Origin: Streptomyces lichenis | GTDB taxonomy: Bacteria > Actinomycetota > Actinomycetes > Streptomycetales > Streptomycetaceae | NCBI RefSeq assembly: GCF_023218175.1 | Contig: NZ_JALPTH010000008.1 | Span: 1 to 64,000, forward strand | DNA: 64,000 bases | Direction of reading: 5' to 3' | In this document: in pieces, positions 51,583-61,181 of the stretch | How positions within the stretch are numbered: the first letter of the stretch is position 1 | How the letters are laid out: every line of letters starts with the position of its first letter | Notes under the pieces: model-generated | Database searches by the model: none | The model's input: the letters and a program-made list of their open reading frames with translations, nothing else | What the model was told of the DNA's origin: nothing | Program-made: the position numbers and the translations under genes

Positions 51583-53307
51583 CTATGTCGTCGGAGGGAA
51601 ATCCTGGGTGGCGGTGGCGGTGACGTCCAGGGTGCGGTCCGGACTCAGCCGTACGACGAGATGGCGGCGCCAGCCGTCGTCGTCCCGCTCGGGGTGGTCC
51701 TCGCGCCAGTGGCAGCCGCGGGTCTCCTCGCGGCGGCGGGCGGCGGCCACCAGCACCCGGGCCACGCACAGGAGGTTGGTGGTCTCCCAGGCGTCCACGC
51801 CCGGCTCGGCGGCCTTGACCGCCCCGTCGAGCGGGTCGCCGGCGGCCACCGCCTCGGTGCGCAGGACGTCCAGCAGTCCGGCCGCCTCGGCGAGGCTGGC
51901 CTCGGAACGCAGTACCCCGGCTCCGGCGGTCATCACCTGCTGGACGCGGGTGCGCAGGGCCGGGTCCAGCAGCGGCAGCACCCGGGGTGCCGGATGCGGG
52001 GCGGGGGCCGCCGCCTGACCGCGCACGTCTTCGGCGATGGCGTCGGCGATCCGCTCGGCGAAGACCAGGCCCTCCAGGAGGGAGTTGGAGGCCAGCCGGT
52101 TGGCGCCGTGCACCCCGGTGCAGGCCACCTCTCCGCAGGCGTAGAGGCCCGGGACGGTGGTGCGGCCCCGCAGGTCGGTGCGGACGCCGCCGGAGGCGTA
52201 GTGCGCGGCGGGCGAGACCGGGATGGGCTCGGTCACCGGGTCGATGCCGTGGGCCCGGCAGGCGGCCAGGATCGTCGGGAAGCGGGTGGCCCACATCCCG
52301 GCGCCGAAGTGCCGGGCGTCCAGGTACATGTGCGGGGCGCCGGTCTCGCGCATCCGGCGCATGATGCCCTTGGCGACGATGTCCCGGGGGGCCAGCTCGG
52401 CCAGCTCGTGCTGCCCGACCATGAACCGGACGCCGTCCGCGTCGACCAGATGGGCGCCCTCACCCCGTACCGCCTCCGAGACCAGCGGCTGCTGGCCCTC
52501 GGCGTCCGGGCCCAGGAACAGCACCGTGGGGTGGAACTGCACGAACTCCAGGTCGCTGACCTCGGCGCCGGCCCGCAGCGCGAGGGCGACGCCGTCGCCG
52601 GTGGAGACGGCCGGGTTGGTGGTGGCCGAGAAGACCTGGCCCATGCCGCCGGTGGCGAGGACGACCGCCGGGGCGTGCACCGCGCCGACGCCGTCGTGCT
52701 GGCCCTCGCCCATGACGTGCAGGGTGACGCCCGCGGTACGGCCCGCGGCGTCGGTGAGCAGGTCGAGGACCAGGGCGTTCTCGATGGTGTCCACGGCCCG
52801 GGCGCGGACCGCGTCGACCAGGGCGCGGGAGATCTCGGCGCCGGTGGCGTCCCCGCCGGCGTGCGCGATCCGGCGGCGGTGGTGGCCGCCCTCGCGGGTC
52901 AGCTCGATGGCGCCGGTCTCGGGGGAGGTGTCGAAGCGGGCGCCGGTGTCGATCAGCCGCCGCACCGCGTCCGGGCCCTCGGTGACCAGGGCGCGCACCG
53001 CCTGCTCGTCGCAGAGCCCGGCCCCGGCGACCAGGGTGTCCGCCTCGTGCTGGTCGGGGGTGTCGCCCTCGCCGAGCGCCGCGGCTATGCCGCCCTGGGC
53101 CCAGCGGGTGGAGCCGTCGTCCAGCCGGGCCTTGGTGACGACGACGGTACGCAGTCCGGCGGCGGTGCAGCGCAGCGCGGCGGTGAGCCCGGCGACCCCG
53201 GAGCCGACCACGACCACGTCGGCCTCGATGGCCCAGCCGGGGGCGGGGGCGTTCAGGCGTATGCCGGTGCCGGGGGTGCGGCTGGCGGTGGTGCGGGTGC
53301 CGGTCAT
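51583..53307 (-). CDS. nadB: L-aspartate oxidase
   Basis: The 574-residue flavoenzyme oxidises aspartate to iminoaspartate, the first step of NAD synthesis. The FAD motif is [29 protein letters not shown] (about 30-58). Succinate dehydrogenase-type segments include [54 protein letters not shown] and [30 protein letters not shown]. Its ATG overlaps the panC stop (ATGA). nadA, which would use its product, is not in the window. Confidence 0.96.
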   Translation of the reverse strand: MTGTRTTASRTPGTGIRLNAPAPGWAIEADVVVVGSGVAGLTAALRCTAAGLRTVVVTKARLDDGSTRWAQGGIAAALGEGDTPDQHEADTLVAGAGLCDEQAVRALVTEGPDAVRRLIDTGARFDTSPETGAIELTREGGHHRRRIAHAGGDATGAEISRALVDAVRARAVDTIENALVLDLLTDAAGRTAGVTLHVMGEGQHDGVGAVHAPAVVLATGGMGQVFSATTNPAVSTGDGVALALRAGAEVSDLEFVQFHPTVLFLGPDAEGQQPLVSEAVRGEGAHLVDADGVRFMVGQHELAELAPRDIVAKGIMRRMRETGAPHMYLDARHFGAGMWATRFPTILAACRAHGIDPVTEPIPVSPAAHYASGGVRTDLRGRTTVPGLYACGEVACTGVHGANRLASNSLLEGLVFAERIADAIAEDVRGQAAAPAPHPAPRVLPLLDPALRTRVQQVMTAGAGVLRSEASLAEAAGLLDVLRTEAVAAGDPLDGAVKAAEPGVDAWETTNLLCVARVLVAAARRREETRGCHWREDHPERDDDGWRRHLVVRLSPDRTLDVTATATQDFPPTT

Positions 53308-54443
53308 ACGGGTGCTCCGAGGTCTTCGGCGGCGGCAGCGGGGGCGGGGCCGAGGGTGAGGGGCAGGTTGTCGATCAGCCGGGTGGTGCCGACCCGGGCG
53401 GCCACCGCGAGGATCGCCGGGCCGCTGTGGCCGCCGGGCACCTCGCGGAAGTCGGCCGGGTCGACGAGGGCCAGGTAGTCCAGGACCAGCGCCGGTTCGG
53501 CCTTCTCCGCGTCGGCGAGCACCGCGCGGGCGGCGGCCCGGACCGCGTCTGCCCCGCCCGGTCCGGCGATAGCCACCGCGTGGGCGTCCGCCGCGGCCCG
53601 GGACTCGCCGAGCTTGGACAGCGCCTCGGCCCGGCTCTCCGAGGCGGGCGCCGCCCCGGCCCGCTCCAGCAGCGCGTACTGGGCGGCCAGCCGGTCGCGG
53701 GCGGCGAACAGCGCGGCGGACAGGGCGAGGGCGGTGCGCCGCTCGGGGGCGGAGAGGTAGCGGTTGCGGCTGGAGAGGGCCAGCCCGTCGGGCTCCCGTA
53801 CGGTCGGCACGCCGACGATCTCCACCGGGAAGTTCAGGTCGCGGACCATCCGGCGGATCAGCGCCAGCTGCTGGGCGTCCTTCTCGCCGAAGAACGCGGA
53901 GTCGGGGCGGGTGAGGTGGAGCAGCTTGGCGACGACGGTGAGCATCCCGTCGAAGTGCCCGGGCCGCGTGGCGCCCTCCAGCCGCTCCCCCATCGGGCCC
54001 GCGGTGATCCGCACCTGCGGCTCCCCGCCGGGGTAGACCTCGTCCACGCCGGGCGCGAACACCGCGTCCGCTCCGGCCCCGGCGGCGGTCGCCAGGTCGG
54101 CGTCCAGGGTGCGCGGATAGCGGTCCAGGTCCTCGCCGGCGCCGAACTGGAGCGGGTTGACGAAGACGGTGACGGTCACGAACCCGTCCGGCCCCACATA
54201 CCGCCGCGCGGCCCGCACCAGCGTGGCATGCCCCTCGTGCAGCGCCCCCATGGTCATCACCACGGCGGTACGGCCGCGGGGGGCGGCGGCCAGCGCCTCG
54301 TCCAGCTCGGCCCGGGTACGGAGGAGGGCGAGGGAGTCGGGGACGTTGGGGGTGTTGGGGGTGTTGTCGGGGGCGGGGGCGGTCTCCGGGACAGGGTCGG
54401 GAGAGGCGGCGGCCCCGGCGGTCGGGGCGGTGTCGTGGTTCAT
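53304..54443 (-). CDS. panC: Pantothenate synthetase
   Basis: The 379-residue enzyme joins pantoate and beta-alanine with [20 protein letters not shown] is the HxGH-type site, [20 protein letters not shown] and [15 protein letters not shown] bind pantoate, and [15 protein letters not shown] and [15 protein letters not shown] complete the family pattern. A 36-residue low-complexity N-terminus (with TPNTPNVPD, from GTGTTGGGG-type repeats at about 54340-54372) precedes the fold, so a later start is possible. Its ATG overlaps the DUF2520 stop. Confidence 0.95.
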   Translation of the reverse strand: MNHDTAPTAGAAASPDPVPETAPAPDNTPNTPNVPDSLALLRTRAELDEALAAAPRGRTAVVMTMGALHEGHATLVRAARRYVGPDGFVTVTVFVNPLQFGAGEDLDRYPRTLDADLATAAGAGADAVFAPGVDEVYPGGEPQVRITAGPMGERLEGATRPGHFDGMLTVVAKLLHLTRPDSAFFGEKDAQQLALIRRMVRDLNFPVEIVGVPTVREPDGLALSSRNRYLSAPERRTALALSAALFAARDRLAAQYALLERAGAAPASESRAEALSKLGESRAAADAHAVAIAGPGGADAVRAAARAVLADAEKAEPALVLDYLALVDPADFREVPGGHSGPAILAVAARVGTTRLIDNLPLTLGPAPAAAAEDLGAPV

Positions 54444-55633
54444 CGGTCACCGTCTCCTTGGGCGTCGTCCTCGGGGCCGTCATGGCCGGGGCCGGGACCG
54501 GGACCGGGGCCGTACGGGTCTTCGGGGTCCTCGTCACGGCCCCCCGCGGAGCCGGTGCGCCGGGATCCCGGGTCCGCGGAGCCCGCGGGGCCGGTGCGCG
54601 GGGACTCCGGGTCCACGGGGCCCTCGGGGCCGGGGCCGTGCGGGTCCTCGCGTCCCTCCGGGCCCTGGCCCCGGTCCTCGGGGGCGCGGCCCAGGACGCC
54701 GAGGAGGTCCTCGGCCAGCTCCGGCTTGAGCAGCCCGGAGGCGAGGGCGCGGTCCGCCGTCGTACGGGCCATGGCGAGGTAGCCGGCCACCGCGGCCGGG
54801 GCGTGCCGGCGCAGCTCGGCGACGTGCGCGGCGACCGTGCCCGCGTCGCCGCGGGCGACCGGCCCGGTGAGCGCGGCGTCCCCGGAGCGCAGGGCGTTGT
54901 CCAGGGCGGCGCCCAGCAGCGGGCCGAGCATCCGGTCGGGGGCGGTGACCCCCGCGGTGCGCAGCAGCTCCATCGACTGGGCGACCAGGGTGACCAGGTG
55001 GTTGGCGCCGAGCGCGAGGGCGGCGTGGTAGAGCGGGCGGGCCTCCTCGGCGATCCACTCCGGTTCGCCGCCCATCTCGATGACCAGCGCCTCGGCGGCG
55101 AGCCGCAGCTCCTCGGGGGCGGTGGCGCCGAATGAGCAGCCGGCCAGCCGCTGGACGTCCACCGAGGTCCCGGTGAACGTCATCGCCGGGTGCAGGGCCA
55201 GCGGCAGCGCACCGGCCCGCCGCGCCGGGTCCAGCACCCCGGCGCCGAACCGCCCGGAGGTGTGCACCAGCAGCTGCCCGGGGCGTACCGCTCCGGTGTC
55301 GGCGAGCCCCTGCACCAGTGCGGGCAGCACATCGTCGGGGACGGTCAGCAGCACCAGCTCGGCGCGGGCCAGCACCTCGGCGGGCTCGACGATCGGCACC
55401 TCCGGCAGCAGCTCGCCGGCCCGGCGTACCGAGGCGTCCGAGACGGCGGAGACGGCCACCGGGTGGTGCCCGGCGAGCCGGAGCGCGGCGGCCAGCGCGG
55501 GACCCACCCGGCCGGCGCCCACGACCCCGACGGTGAGCCGGGCGGGGCGGGGCTCACCGGGCGCGGCCCGGCCCGAACGGGGGGCAGCACCGTCACGGGG
55601 AGCACGGGGCGGGGGTGCGCTGGGTGGGTTCAC
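54440..55633 (-). CDS. Rossmann-fold DUF2520 protein in the pantothenate operon
   Basis: The 397-residue protein (GTG start, [15 protein letters not shown]) has an NADP-binding-type [36 protein letters not shown], then [38 protein letters not shown] and a helical DUF2520 domain ([31 protein letters not shown]). A disordered tail of about 75 residues, rich in Gly/Pro/Glu, ends it. The fold resembles ketopantoate reductase and prephenate dehydrogenase. It heads the operon and overlaps panC, so a role in pantoate supply is a reasonable guess, not shown. Confidence 0.86.
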   Translation of the reverse strand: MNPPSAPPPRAPRDGAAPRSGRAAPGEPRPARLTVGVVGAGRVGPALAAALRLAGHHPVAVSAVSDASVRRAGELLPEVPIVEPAEVLARAELVLLTVPDDVLPALVQGLADTGAVRPGQLLVHTSGRFGAGVLDPARRAGALPLALHPAMTFTGTSVDVQRLAGCSFGATAPEELRLAAEALVIEMGGEPEWIAEEARPLYHAALALGANHLVTLVAQSMELLRTAGVTAPDRMLGPLLGAALDNALRSGDAALTGPVARGDAGTVAAHVAELRRHAPAAVAGYLAMARTTADRALASGLLKPELAEDLLGVLGRAPEDRGQGPEGREDPHGPGPEGPVDPESPRTGPAGSADPGSRRTGSAGGRDEDPEDPYGPGPGPGPGHDGPEDDAQGDGDR

Positions 55634-55667
55634 GCGTCGGGCGGCCTTCCGTTCCAGTCCGCGAGGG

Positions 55668-55732
55668 GTACCGGACGACTCCGGGTCCCCCGGCGTACCG
55701 GACGAACCCGGTCCGCCGGGATACCGGACGAT
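55668..55732. repeat. Direct repeats upstream of the DUF2520 gene
   Basis: The core TACCGGACGA occurs three times, beginning near 55669, 55696 and 55722, in units of 27 and 26 bases with CCCGG-rich spacers. They lie just upstream of the pan/nad operon and could be regulator sites or simple duplication. Confidence 0.7.
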
Positions 55733-55754
55733 TTCCCGCCATGCTACGCCAGCG

Positions 55755-55928
55755 CTACCGGCCGCCGGTTCCCTTCGGGGACCTCCCGGCGGGCGTGGAA
55801 CGGCGGCCCCCGGAGCGGTCACCGCCCTCCCCGGTGCGGAGGGAGGCGCGGCCCGGCGGAGGCGGCGGCGGGGTGCCGTGCTGGAGCGCGCGGTAGGCGT
55901 CGATCATGTGCTGCTGTGTCGCGGTCAT
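55755..55928 (-). CDS. Small hypothetical protein
   Basis: This 57-residue frame begins MTATQQHMIDAYRALQHGTPPPPPPGR. The first 25 residues resemble small Streptomyces proteins I recall (MTxTQQHMxDAYRAA.G..PPPAPG). The rest is an Arg/Gly/Ser-rich tail without that conservation, so it may be a shortened relative. It is divergent from the ArsR gene and shares an inverted repeat with it. Confidence 0.5.
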   Translation of the reverse strand: MTATQQHMIDAYRALQHGTPPPPPPGRASLRTGEGGDRSGGRRSTPAGRSPKGTGGR

Positions 55929-55965
55929 GTCCGCCAGGCTGCGCCCACCGGGCCGGTGGACGCGC

Positions 55966-55992
55966 GCCGATTGACGAGGCGCGTCAATCGGC
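55966..55992. promoter_or_regulatory. Inverted repeat, probable ArsR operator
   Basis: GCCGATTGACG (55966-55976) and CGTCAATCGGC (55982-55992) form a perfect 11-bp inverted repeat with a 5-base centre, 37 bases before the ArsR gene and between it and the small divergent frame. TTGACG occurs on both strands within it. Confidence 0.6.
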
Positions 55993-56028
55993 CACCGGCG
56001 CCGCGGCCGCGACCCGCACCATGGGGAC

Positions 56029-57159
56029 GTGAGCGTGACCATCGACATCACCGGACTGCCGGCCGAGCGCATCGTCTTCGAGATCTCGCCCCTCGCCGAG
56101 CTGGGCTGCGCCCTGCACGCGCTCGCCGAGCCGGGCCACCACCCGGGGCTGTCCGGCTGGGCCACCGCGACCGCCGCCGGGCTCAAGCCGGACCTGGCCG
56201 ACCGGCTGCACGAGGCCGCCTTCCTCTGGACGACCACCTTCTCCGATGTCTTCCTGCCGTACGCGGGGCTCCGCGGCGGCGACGGACGGGCCGGCGCCAC
56301 CCTGGCCGAGGAGCTGGACATGCTGGACCGGCTGGACGAGGACCGGTTCCTGGGGGCGGCGCTGGAATTCGTCTGCGCCTCCCCCTACGCGCACGGTGTG
56401 GCGTCCTCCCGGCGGCGCGCGCTGGAGCTGGCCGCCAGCCGCGGGCCGAAGCAGCTGGACTTCACCCGGCGGCTGCTGGACGACCCGGCCGGGGTACGGG
56501 CCTGGCTGCGGCGGCTCTTCGAGGACTGCGACCAGGCCTTCTTCGCCGACACCTGGTGCCGGGTCGCGCCCGGGCTGGCCGCCGACGCGCGGCACAAGAC
56601 GGAGCTGCTGCGCCGCAAGGGGCTGGCCGAGGCGCTGGAGGACGTCTCACCGGCGGTGACCCTGGCGGAGGACGGACCGTCCCGAAGCGGCGGTGAGAAC
56701 TCCGCCCGCCGGATCGAGGTGGACAAGCTGGTGGAGGGGGCCACCACGGCCGTGGATCCGGTGGTCGGCGGCGGGGTGTCCTTCGTTCCGAGCAGCTTCG
56801 GCTGGCCGCATCTGATGGTGCTGCACGCGCCCGGCTGGCGGCCGGTGGTGCACTACCCGGTCGGCTCCCCGCAGCTGGCCGGACCGGCCTCGGTGGAGCT
56901 GCTGGAACACCGGATGGAGGCGCTGGCCCATCCGATGCGGATGCGGCTCTGCCGGAAGCTGGCCCGGACCGCGTCCACCACCGGCGAGCTGGCCGAGACC
57001 TACGGCATCACCCCGCCGGAGGTGTCCCGGCACCTGGCCGTGCTCAAGCGGGCCCGGCTGGTCACCACCCGGCGGCGCGGCCGGTACGTACTGCACCAGC
57101 TCGACGTGGCGGCGGTGGCCCGGATCGGCAGCGACTTCCTGGAGACGGTGCTGCGCTGA
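56029..57159 (+). CDS. ArsR-family regulator with DUF5937 N-terminal domain
   Basis: The 376-residue protein (GTG start SVTIDITGLPAERIVFEISPLAELGCALHALAEPGHH) has a large N-terminal DUF5937-type domain and a C-terminal winged helix: LEHRMEALAHPMRMRLCRKLARTASTTGELAETYGITPPEVSRHLAVLKRARLVTTRRRGRYVLHQLD. The metal-binding Cys of classic ArsR sensors are absent. The ligand is unknown. The inverted repeat upstream is a likely self-operator. Confidence 0.9.
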   Translation: MSVTIDITGLPAERIVFEISPLAELGCALHALAEPGHHPGLSGWATATAAGLKPDLADRLHEAAFLWTTTFSDVFLPYAGLRGGDGRAGATLAEELDMLDRLDEDRFLGAALEFVCASPYAHGVASSRRRALELAASRGPKQLDFTRRLLDDPAGVRAWLRRLFEDCDQAFFADTWCRVAPGLAADARHKTELLRRKGLAEALEDVSPAVTLAEDGPSRSGGENSARRIEVDKLVEGATTAVDPVVGGGVSFVPSSFGWPHLMVLHAPGWRPVVHYPVGSPQLAGPASVELLEHRMEALAHPMRMRLCRKLARTASTTGELAETYGITPPEVSRHLAVLKRARLVTTRRRGRYVLHQLDVAAVARIGSDFLETVLR

Positions 57160-57215
57160 GCGCCGACGGCCCGGCCGGGGCCGTTCGGCCGGAGACCCGG
57201 GAGGCCTCCACCCGA

Positions 57216-57324
57216 GGGCCTTCCCTGGGGCCTTCAGCCGGGGCCCGGGGCCTTCAGCCGGGGGCCCTCAGCGGGGCCTTCCCCGGGGGCCTTCCCCGGG
57301 GGCCCTTAGCCGGGGGCCTTCAGC
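57216..57324. repeat. GGGCCTTCAGCCGG-type tandem repeats
   Basis: About eight degenerate copies of a 12-16 base unit (GGGCCTTCAGCCGGG, GGGCCTTCCCCGG and similar) fill the gap between the ArsR and TmrB-like genes. The last copy contains the stop codon of the TmrB-like gene (minus strand). The unit is rich in GGCC and can form hairpins, so it may double as terminator. Confidence 0.8.
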
Positions 57325-57925
57325 CGAGGCGGATATGGGCCAGGCCCACGCCGATCCGGCGCAGCCGGTGCCGCAGCGGGCCGTCCCGGTTGGGCAGCGG
57401 GGTCAGCCCGGCGGAGGCCGCGACCAGGTCGGCGACCTGCGGCACGGTCAGCCGGTCGGTACGCACCTGCCGGGCGAACTCCGGTGCGCTGAGCCGCTCC
57501 AGGCAGTCGTCCAGCCGCCCCACGGCGAAGCTCTCCCGCTTCAGCCTGAGCCCGAGGCCGCGCTCGGTGAGCCTGCGCAGCACGGTCTCCCGCCGGGCGA
57601 GCAGGGCGAAGTGGCGCACCTGGTGGCCGGCCTCGCGCAGCCGCCCCACGGTCTCGGCGAAGTACGCCGGGTCGGTCACCGTCATCGGTACGACCACCGG
57701 CCCGTCCCGGTGGCCGCGCAGCACCGCGTCCAGCACCTCGTAGACCCCTTGCCGCCAGGCGGCCCAGTCCTGGAAGTCGCCGCGCAGCGCGGGCGGGGTC
57801 ATCCGGTGCAGCCCGAAGCCGAGGTGCTCCGGGTCGCAGACCACCGCCCCGGGCAGCCGCCGCCGCAGCTCGTACGCGGTCTGGGTCTTCCCCCCGCCGA
57901 ACGGGCCGTTCAGCCAGATCAGCAC
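57320..57925 (-). CDS. TmrB-like P-loop ATPase/kinase
   Basis: The 201-residue protein starts MLIWLNGPFGGGKTQTAYELRRRLPGAVVCDPEHLGFGLHRM, the pattern of the TmrB family (tunicamycin-resistance ATP-binding protein of Bacillus) with Walker A GPFGGGKT. Later segments VPMTVTDPAYFAETVGRLREAGHQVRHFALLARRETVLRRL fit the AAA_33/zeta-toxin-like kinase fold. Whether it gives tunicamycin resistance here is unknown. It starts 3 bases after the response regulator gene ends, so it is in that operon. Confidence 0.84.
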   Translation of the reverse strand: MLIWLNGPFGGGKTQTAYELRRRLPGAVVCDPEHLGFGLHRMTPPALRGDFQDWAAWRQGVYEVLDAVLRGHRDGPVVVPMTVTDPAYFAETVGRLREAGHQVRHFALLARRETVLRRLTERGLGLRLKRESFAVGRLDDCLERLSAPEFARQVRTDRLTVPQVADLVAASAGLTPLPNRDGPLRHRLRRIGVGLAHIRLG

Positions 57926-57928
57926 GGA

Positions 57929-58639
57929 TCAGTGACCCGGACCGGTGCCGGGGGCCCGGCCGCCCTGCGCCCCGCCGCCGCCCGCGCGCACCAGCCCCGT
58001 CTCGTACGCCAGCACCACCACCTGCACCCGGTCGCGCAGCGAGAGCTTGGTGAGGATGCGGCCGACATGGGTCTTGACGGTGGCCTCGGAGAGCACCAGC
58101 CGGGCGGCGATCTCCCCGTTGGACAGGCCCTGGGCGACCAGCATCATCACCTCCCGCTCCCGCTCGGTCAGCCGGTCCAGGGCGACGTTGCGCGGCTCGG
58201 AGCCGGTGGCGGGCAGCATCGGCGAGAAGCGGTCCAGCAGCCGGCGGGTGGTGGAGGGGGCGACCACCGCGTCCCCGCTGTGCACCGCGCGGATGGCGCT
58301 CAGCAGCTCGGCGGGCGGCACGTCCTTGAGCATGAACCCGCTCGCCCCCGCCTTCAGCCCCGAGAAGGCGTACTCGTCCAGGTCGAAGGTGGTCAGGATG
58401 AGCACCTTGGGGGCGCCCGGCCGGGCGCAGATCCGGCGGGTGGCCTCCACCCCGTCCAGCTTCGGCATGCGCACGTCCATCAGGACGACGTCCACGGCGG
58501 TGGAGCGCAGGATGTCGATGGCCTCGGCGCCGTCGCCGGCCTGTGCGACGACCTCCATGTCCGGCTGGGCGGCGAGCACCATCCGGAAGCCGGCGCGCAA
58601 CAGCGCCTGATCGTCGACGAGCATCAATCGGATCGGCAT
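57929..58639 (-). CDS. NarL/LuxR-type response regulator
   Basis: The 236-residue regulator has a receiver domain ([39 protein letters not shown] with the phospho-acceptor Asp, [22 protein letters not shown]). A LuxR helix-turn-helix follows ([61 protein letters not shown]). It is the partner of the histidine kinase 34 bases upstream and shares an operon with the TmrB-like gene downstream. The targets are unknown. Confidence 0.94.
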   Translation of the reverse strand: MPIRLMLVDDQALLRAGFRMVLAAQPDMEVVAQAGDGAEAIDILRSTAVDVVLMDVRMPKLDGVEATRRICARPGAPKVLILTTFDLDEYAFSGLKAGASGFMLKDVPPAELLSAIRAVHSGDAVVAPSTTRRLLDRFSPMLPATGSEPRNVALDRLTEREREVMMLVAQGLSNGEIAARLVLSEATVKTHVGRILTKLSLRDRVQVVVLAYETGLVRAGGGGAQGGRAPGTGPGH

Positions 58640-58673
58640 GGCGGGAGCGGTCCTTACGGGGAAGAGGGGCGGG

Positions 58674-59873
58674 TCAGTTGGCGGGTTTCAGCGGGAGCAG
58701 GGCGCTGATCCGGAAGCCTCCGCCGGGGCGGGGCCCGGCGTCCAGGGTGCCGCCGACCATGCCGACCCGCTCGCGCATCCCGATCAGCCCGTGGCCGCGG
58801 CCATCGGCGCCGCCGTCCTCGTACAGCTCGTGCGCGGCGCCCCGGCCGTCGTCCTCGACCAGCAGCCCCAGGCCGTCGTCGAAGTAGACCAGCCGGACGC
58901 TCGCCCCGACGTCCGGGCCGCCGTGCTTGCGGGTGTTGGTCAGCGCCTCCTGGACGATCCGGTACGCGGTCAGCTCCACCCCGCTGGGCAGCGGGCGCGG
59001 GGTGCCCTCGATCCTGAAGTCGACGTGCAGCCCGGCCTTGCGCACCTGCTCGACCAGGTCCTCGATCTGCTGGACGTCCGGCTGCGGCACGTAGTCCTCG
59101 GCGTCCTCGGGTTCGCCGGTGCGCAGGATGCCGAGCAGCCGCCGCATCTCGGCGAGCGCCTGGCGGCCGGTGCCGGAGATGGTCTCCAGCGCCTGCTTGG
59201 CGAGGTCGGGCGAGTTGTCCAGGACGTACGCGGCGCCGTCGGCCTGCACCACCATGACCGAGACGTTGTGGGCGACCACGTCGTGCAGCTCGCGCGCGAT
59301 CCGGGCGCGCTCGGCGGCGACCGCGACCTTGGCCTGCGCCTCGCGCTCCTTCTCCAGCCGCCGGGCCCGCTCCTCCAGCTGCGCGAAGTACGCGCGCCGG
59401 GTGCGGATGGAGTCACCGAGCACCCAGGCGAGGACGAAGGGGACGGTCATCACCACGGTGAAGAACACCTGGCCGGCCGCGGAGGTGTTCTCCACCGGCC
59501 AGCGCACCTGCGCCAGCGGGGCCGCGCACACCCCGCCCACCAGGGCCAGCCGGGACGCCCAGCGCGGCCCGCCGTGCGCGGCGACCGTGTAGATCACCAC
59601 CAGCATGGCGAAGTCGGCCGGATTGACGGCCACGTCCGCGACCAGCTGGACCAGTCCCAGGGCCGCCACCAGGATCAGCACCTTCTCGGGCGCCCGGCGG
59701 CGCAGGGCCACGCTGAGGCTGAGCAGGACGACGACCGCCGCGGCGAGGGCCGTCGGCGCGGCCCCCTCCGGCACCTGGACCACCCACAGCAGCGAGAAAC
59801 CCAGCAGCATCAGGGCCCAGAAGGTGTCGACACCCGTGGGGTGCCGGCGGAGGAAGTCGTAGAGGCGCTGCAC
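58674..59873 (-). CDS. NarL-type sensor histidine kinase
   Basis: The 399-residue kinase (GTG start [19 protein letters not shown]; an ATG six codons earlier is possible) has four to five N-terminal membrane segments with short loops, so the signal is probably sensed in the membrane. A coiled coil ([46 protein letters not shown]) carries the HisKA_3 phospho-His in [10 protein letters not shown]. The ATPase domain has [18 protein letters not shown] and [11 protein letters not shown]. The promoter lies between it and the divergent methyltransferase gene. Confidence 0.92.
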   Translation of the reverse strand: MQRLYDFLRRHPTGVDTFWALMLLGFSLLWVVQVPEGAAPTALAAAVVVLLSLSVALRRRAPEKVLILVAALGLVQLVADVAVNPADFAMLVVIYTVAAHGGPRWASRLALVGGVCAAPLAQVRWPVENTSAAGQVFFTVVMTVPFVLAWVLGDSIRTRRAYFAQLEERARRLEKEREAQAKVAVAAERARIARELHDVVAHNVSVMVVQADGAAYVLDNSPDLAKQALETISGTGRQALAEMRRLLGILRTGEPEDAEDYVPQPDVQQIEDLVEQVRKAGLHVDFRIEGTPRPLPSGVELTAYRIVQEALTNTRKHGGPDVGASVRLVYFDDGLGLLVEDDGRGAAHELYEDGGADGRGHGLIGMRERVGMVGGTLDAGPRPGGGFRISALLPLKPAN

Positions 59874-59969
59874 GTGACCCAGCGTAGGCAAGTGCGGCCT
59901 CGACCCGGGTCAACCGGAGGGTCGATCCGGTGCGAAGGACCCTACTCCGCAAGGTGGAGACTGGTGATC

Positions 59970-61181
59970 ATGACGGATGACAGCGGTCGCCGGAAGCCGG
60001 GCCTGCCCTCCGGCGAGGACGCGGGAGTACCGGGGCGGGGGCCGGGCGGCCCGAGCCTGCAGGGCCAGGACGGAGGCGGTCCGGCGCCGCTCACGGACGC
60101 GGACGGCCCCGGGCGGGGTGGGGGTGGGGACGGTCCCGGAGCGGGCCGGGGTGGGGCCGGCTGGTGCGGCTGGCGGGTGGCGGCGGAGGCGGCGTTGTAC
60201 GGGCCGGGCGGCTTCTACCTCCGTCCGGAGGGGCCGGCCGGGCACTTCCGTACCTCGGTGCACGCCTCCCCGCTGTTCGCCGCGGCCGTGGCCCGGCTGC
60301 TGGTGCGGGTCGCGGAGGGGCTGGGCGGCAACCGGGTCGACCTGGTGGACATGGGCGCCGGGCGTGGGGAACTGGCCGCCGGGGTGCTGCGCGCTCTGGA
60401 CGCGGAGGGCGGGCGGGGCCAGGGGCTCCACGTACGCGTGTACGCGGTGGAGCGGGCCGCCCGGCCGCCCGGGCTGGACCCCCGGGTGGAGTGGACCGGC
60501 GACCTCCCGCAGGGCGTACGCGGGCTGCTGTTCGCCAACGAGTGGCTGGACAACGTCCCGCTGGACGTGGCCGAGGCGGACGCCGACGGCGTCCCCCGCC
60601 ATGTCGAGGTGGCCCCGGACGGGCGGGAGCGGCCGGGCGCCCCGGTGGACGGCGCGGACGCCGAGTGGCTGGCCCGCTGGTGGCCGCTTGCCGAGCCGGG
60701 CACCCGGGCCGAGATCGGCAGGCCGCGGGACGAGGCCTGGGCCGCCGCGGTCGGTTCGATGGCGGCGGGCCTGGCGGTGGCGGTGGACTACGGGCATCTG
60801 GCCGGGGCGCGACCCCCGTTCGGGACGCTCACCGGCTTCCGGGACGGCCGCGAGGTGGCGCCGGTCCCGGACGGGCGGTGCGACCTCACCGCGCATGTGG
60901 CGATGGACGCCTGCGCGGCGGCCGGCTCCCGAGGCCTGGCCGCCGCCCCCGAGCTGCTCTCCCAGCGCGAGGTGCTGCACCGCCTGGGGGTGGACGCCGC
61001 CCGCCCCCCGCTCGCCCTGGCGTCCACCGACCCGGCCGGCTACGTCCGCGCCCTGGCCCGGGCCGGCGAGGCCGCCGAACTCACCGCCCGGGGCGGCCTC
61101 GGCGACTTCAGCTGGCTCCTCCAAGAGGTACCCGGCGCCACCGGGAGGACGGCCGCCCCCGGGGGATACTGGCGGGCATGA
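59970..61181 (+). CDS. MidA/NDUFAF7-family SAM methyltransferase
   Basis: The 403-residue protein has a 65-residue Gly/Pro-rich N-terminal tail, then the DUF185 (MidA) fold: [41 protein letters not shown] site [36 protein letters not shown] and [22 protein letters not shown]. The human member NDUFAF7 dimethylates Arg85 of the complex I subunit NDUFS2 (NuoD). Here the gene overlaps nuoD by four bases (ATGA), so methylation of the NuoD product encoded next door is the natural hypothesis. Confidence 0.9.
   Translation: MTDDSGRRKPGLPSGEDAGVPGRGPGGPSLQGQDGGGPAPLTDADGPGRGGGGDGPGAGRGGAGWCGWRVAAEAALYGPGGFYLRPEGPAGHFRTSVHASPLFAAAVARLLVRVAEGLGGNRVDLVDMGAGRGELAAGVLRALDAEGGRGQGLHVRVYAVERAARPPGLDPRVEWTGDLPQGVRGLLFANEWLDNVPLDVAEADADGVPRHVEVAPDGRERPGAPVDGADAEWLARWWPLAEPGTRAEIGRPRDEAWAAAVGSMAAGLAVAVDYGHLAGARPPFGTLTGFRDGREVAPVPDGRCDLTAHVAMDACAAAGSRGLAAAPELLSQREVLHRLGVDAARPPLALASTDPAGYVRALARAGEAAELTARGGLGDFSWLLQEVPGATGRTAAPGGYWRA

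Noticed and set aside
50566..53478. A 970-codon open frame on the plus strand opposite nadC and nadB
   Set aside because: It mirrors the reverse strand of two certain genes, is pure Gly/Ala/Arg/Val composition and has no motif. High third-position GC creates such frames.
57216..57324. Repeat cluster considered as a CRISPR array
   Set aside because: Units are only 12-16 bases, degenerate and without unique spacers; no cas gene is near.
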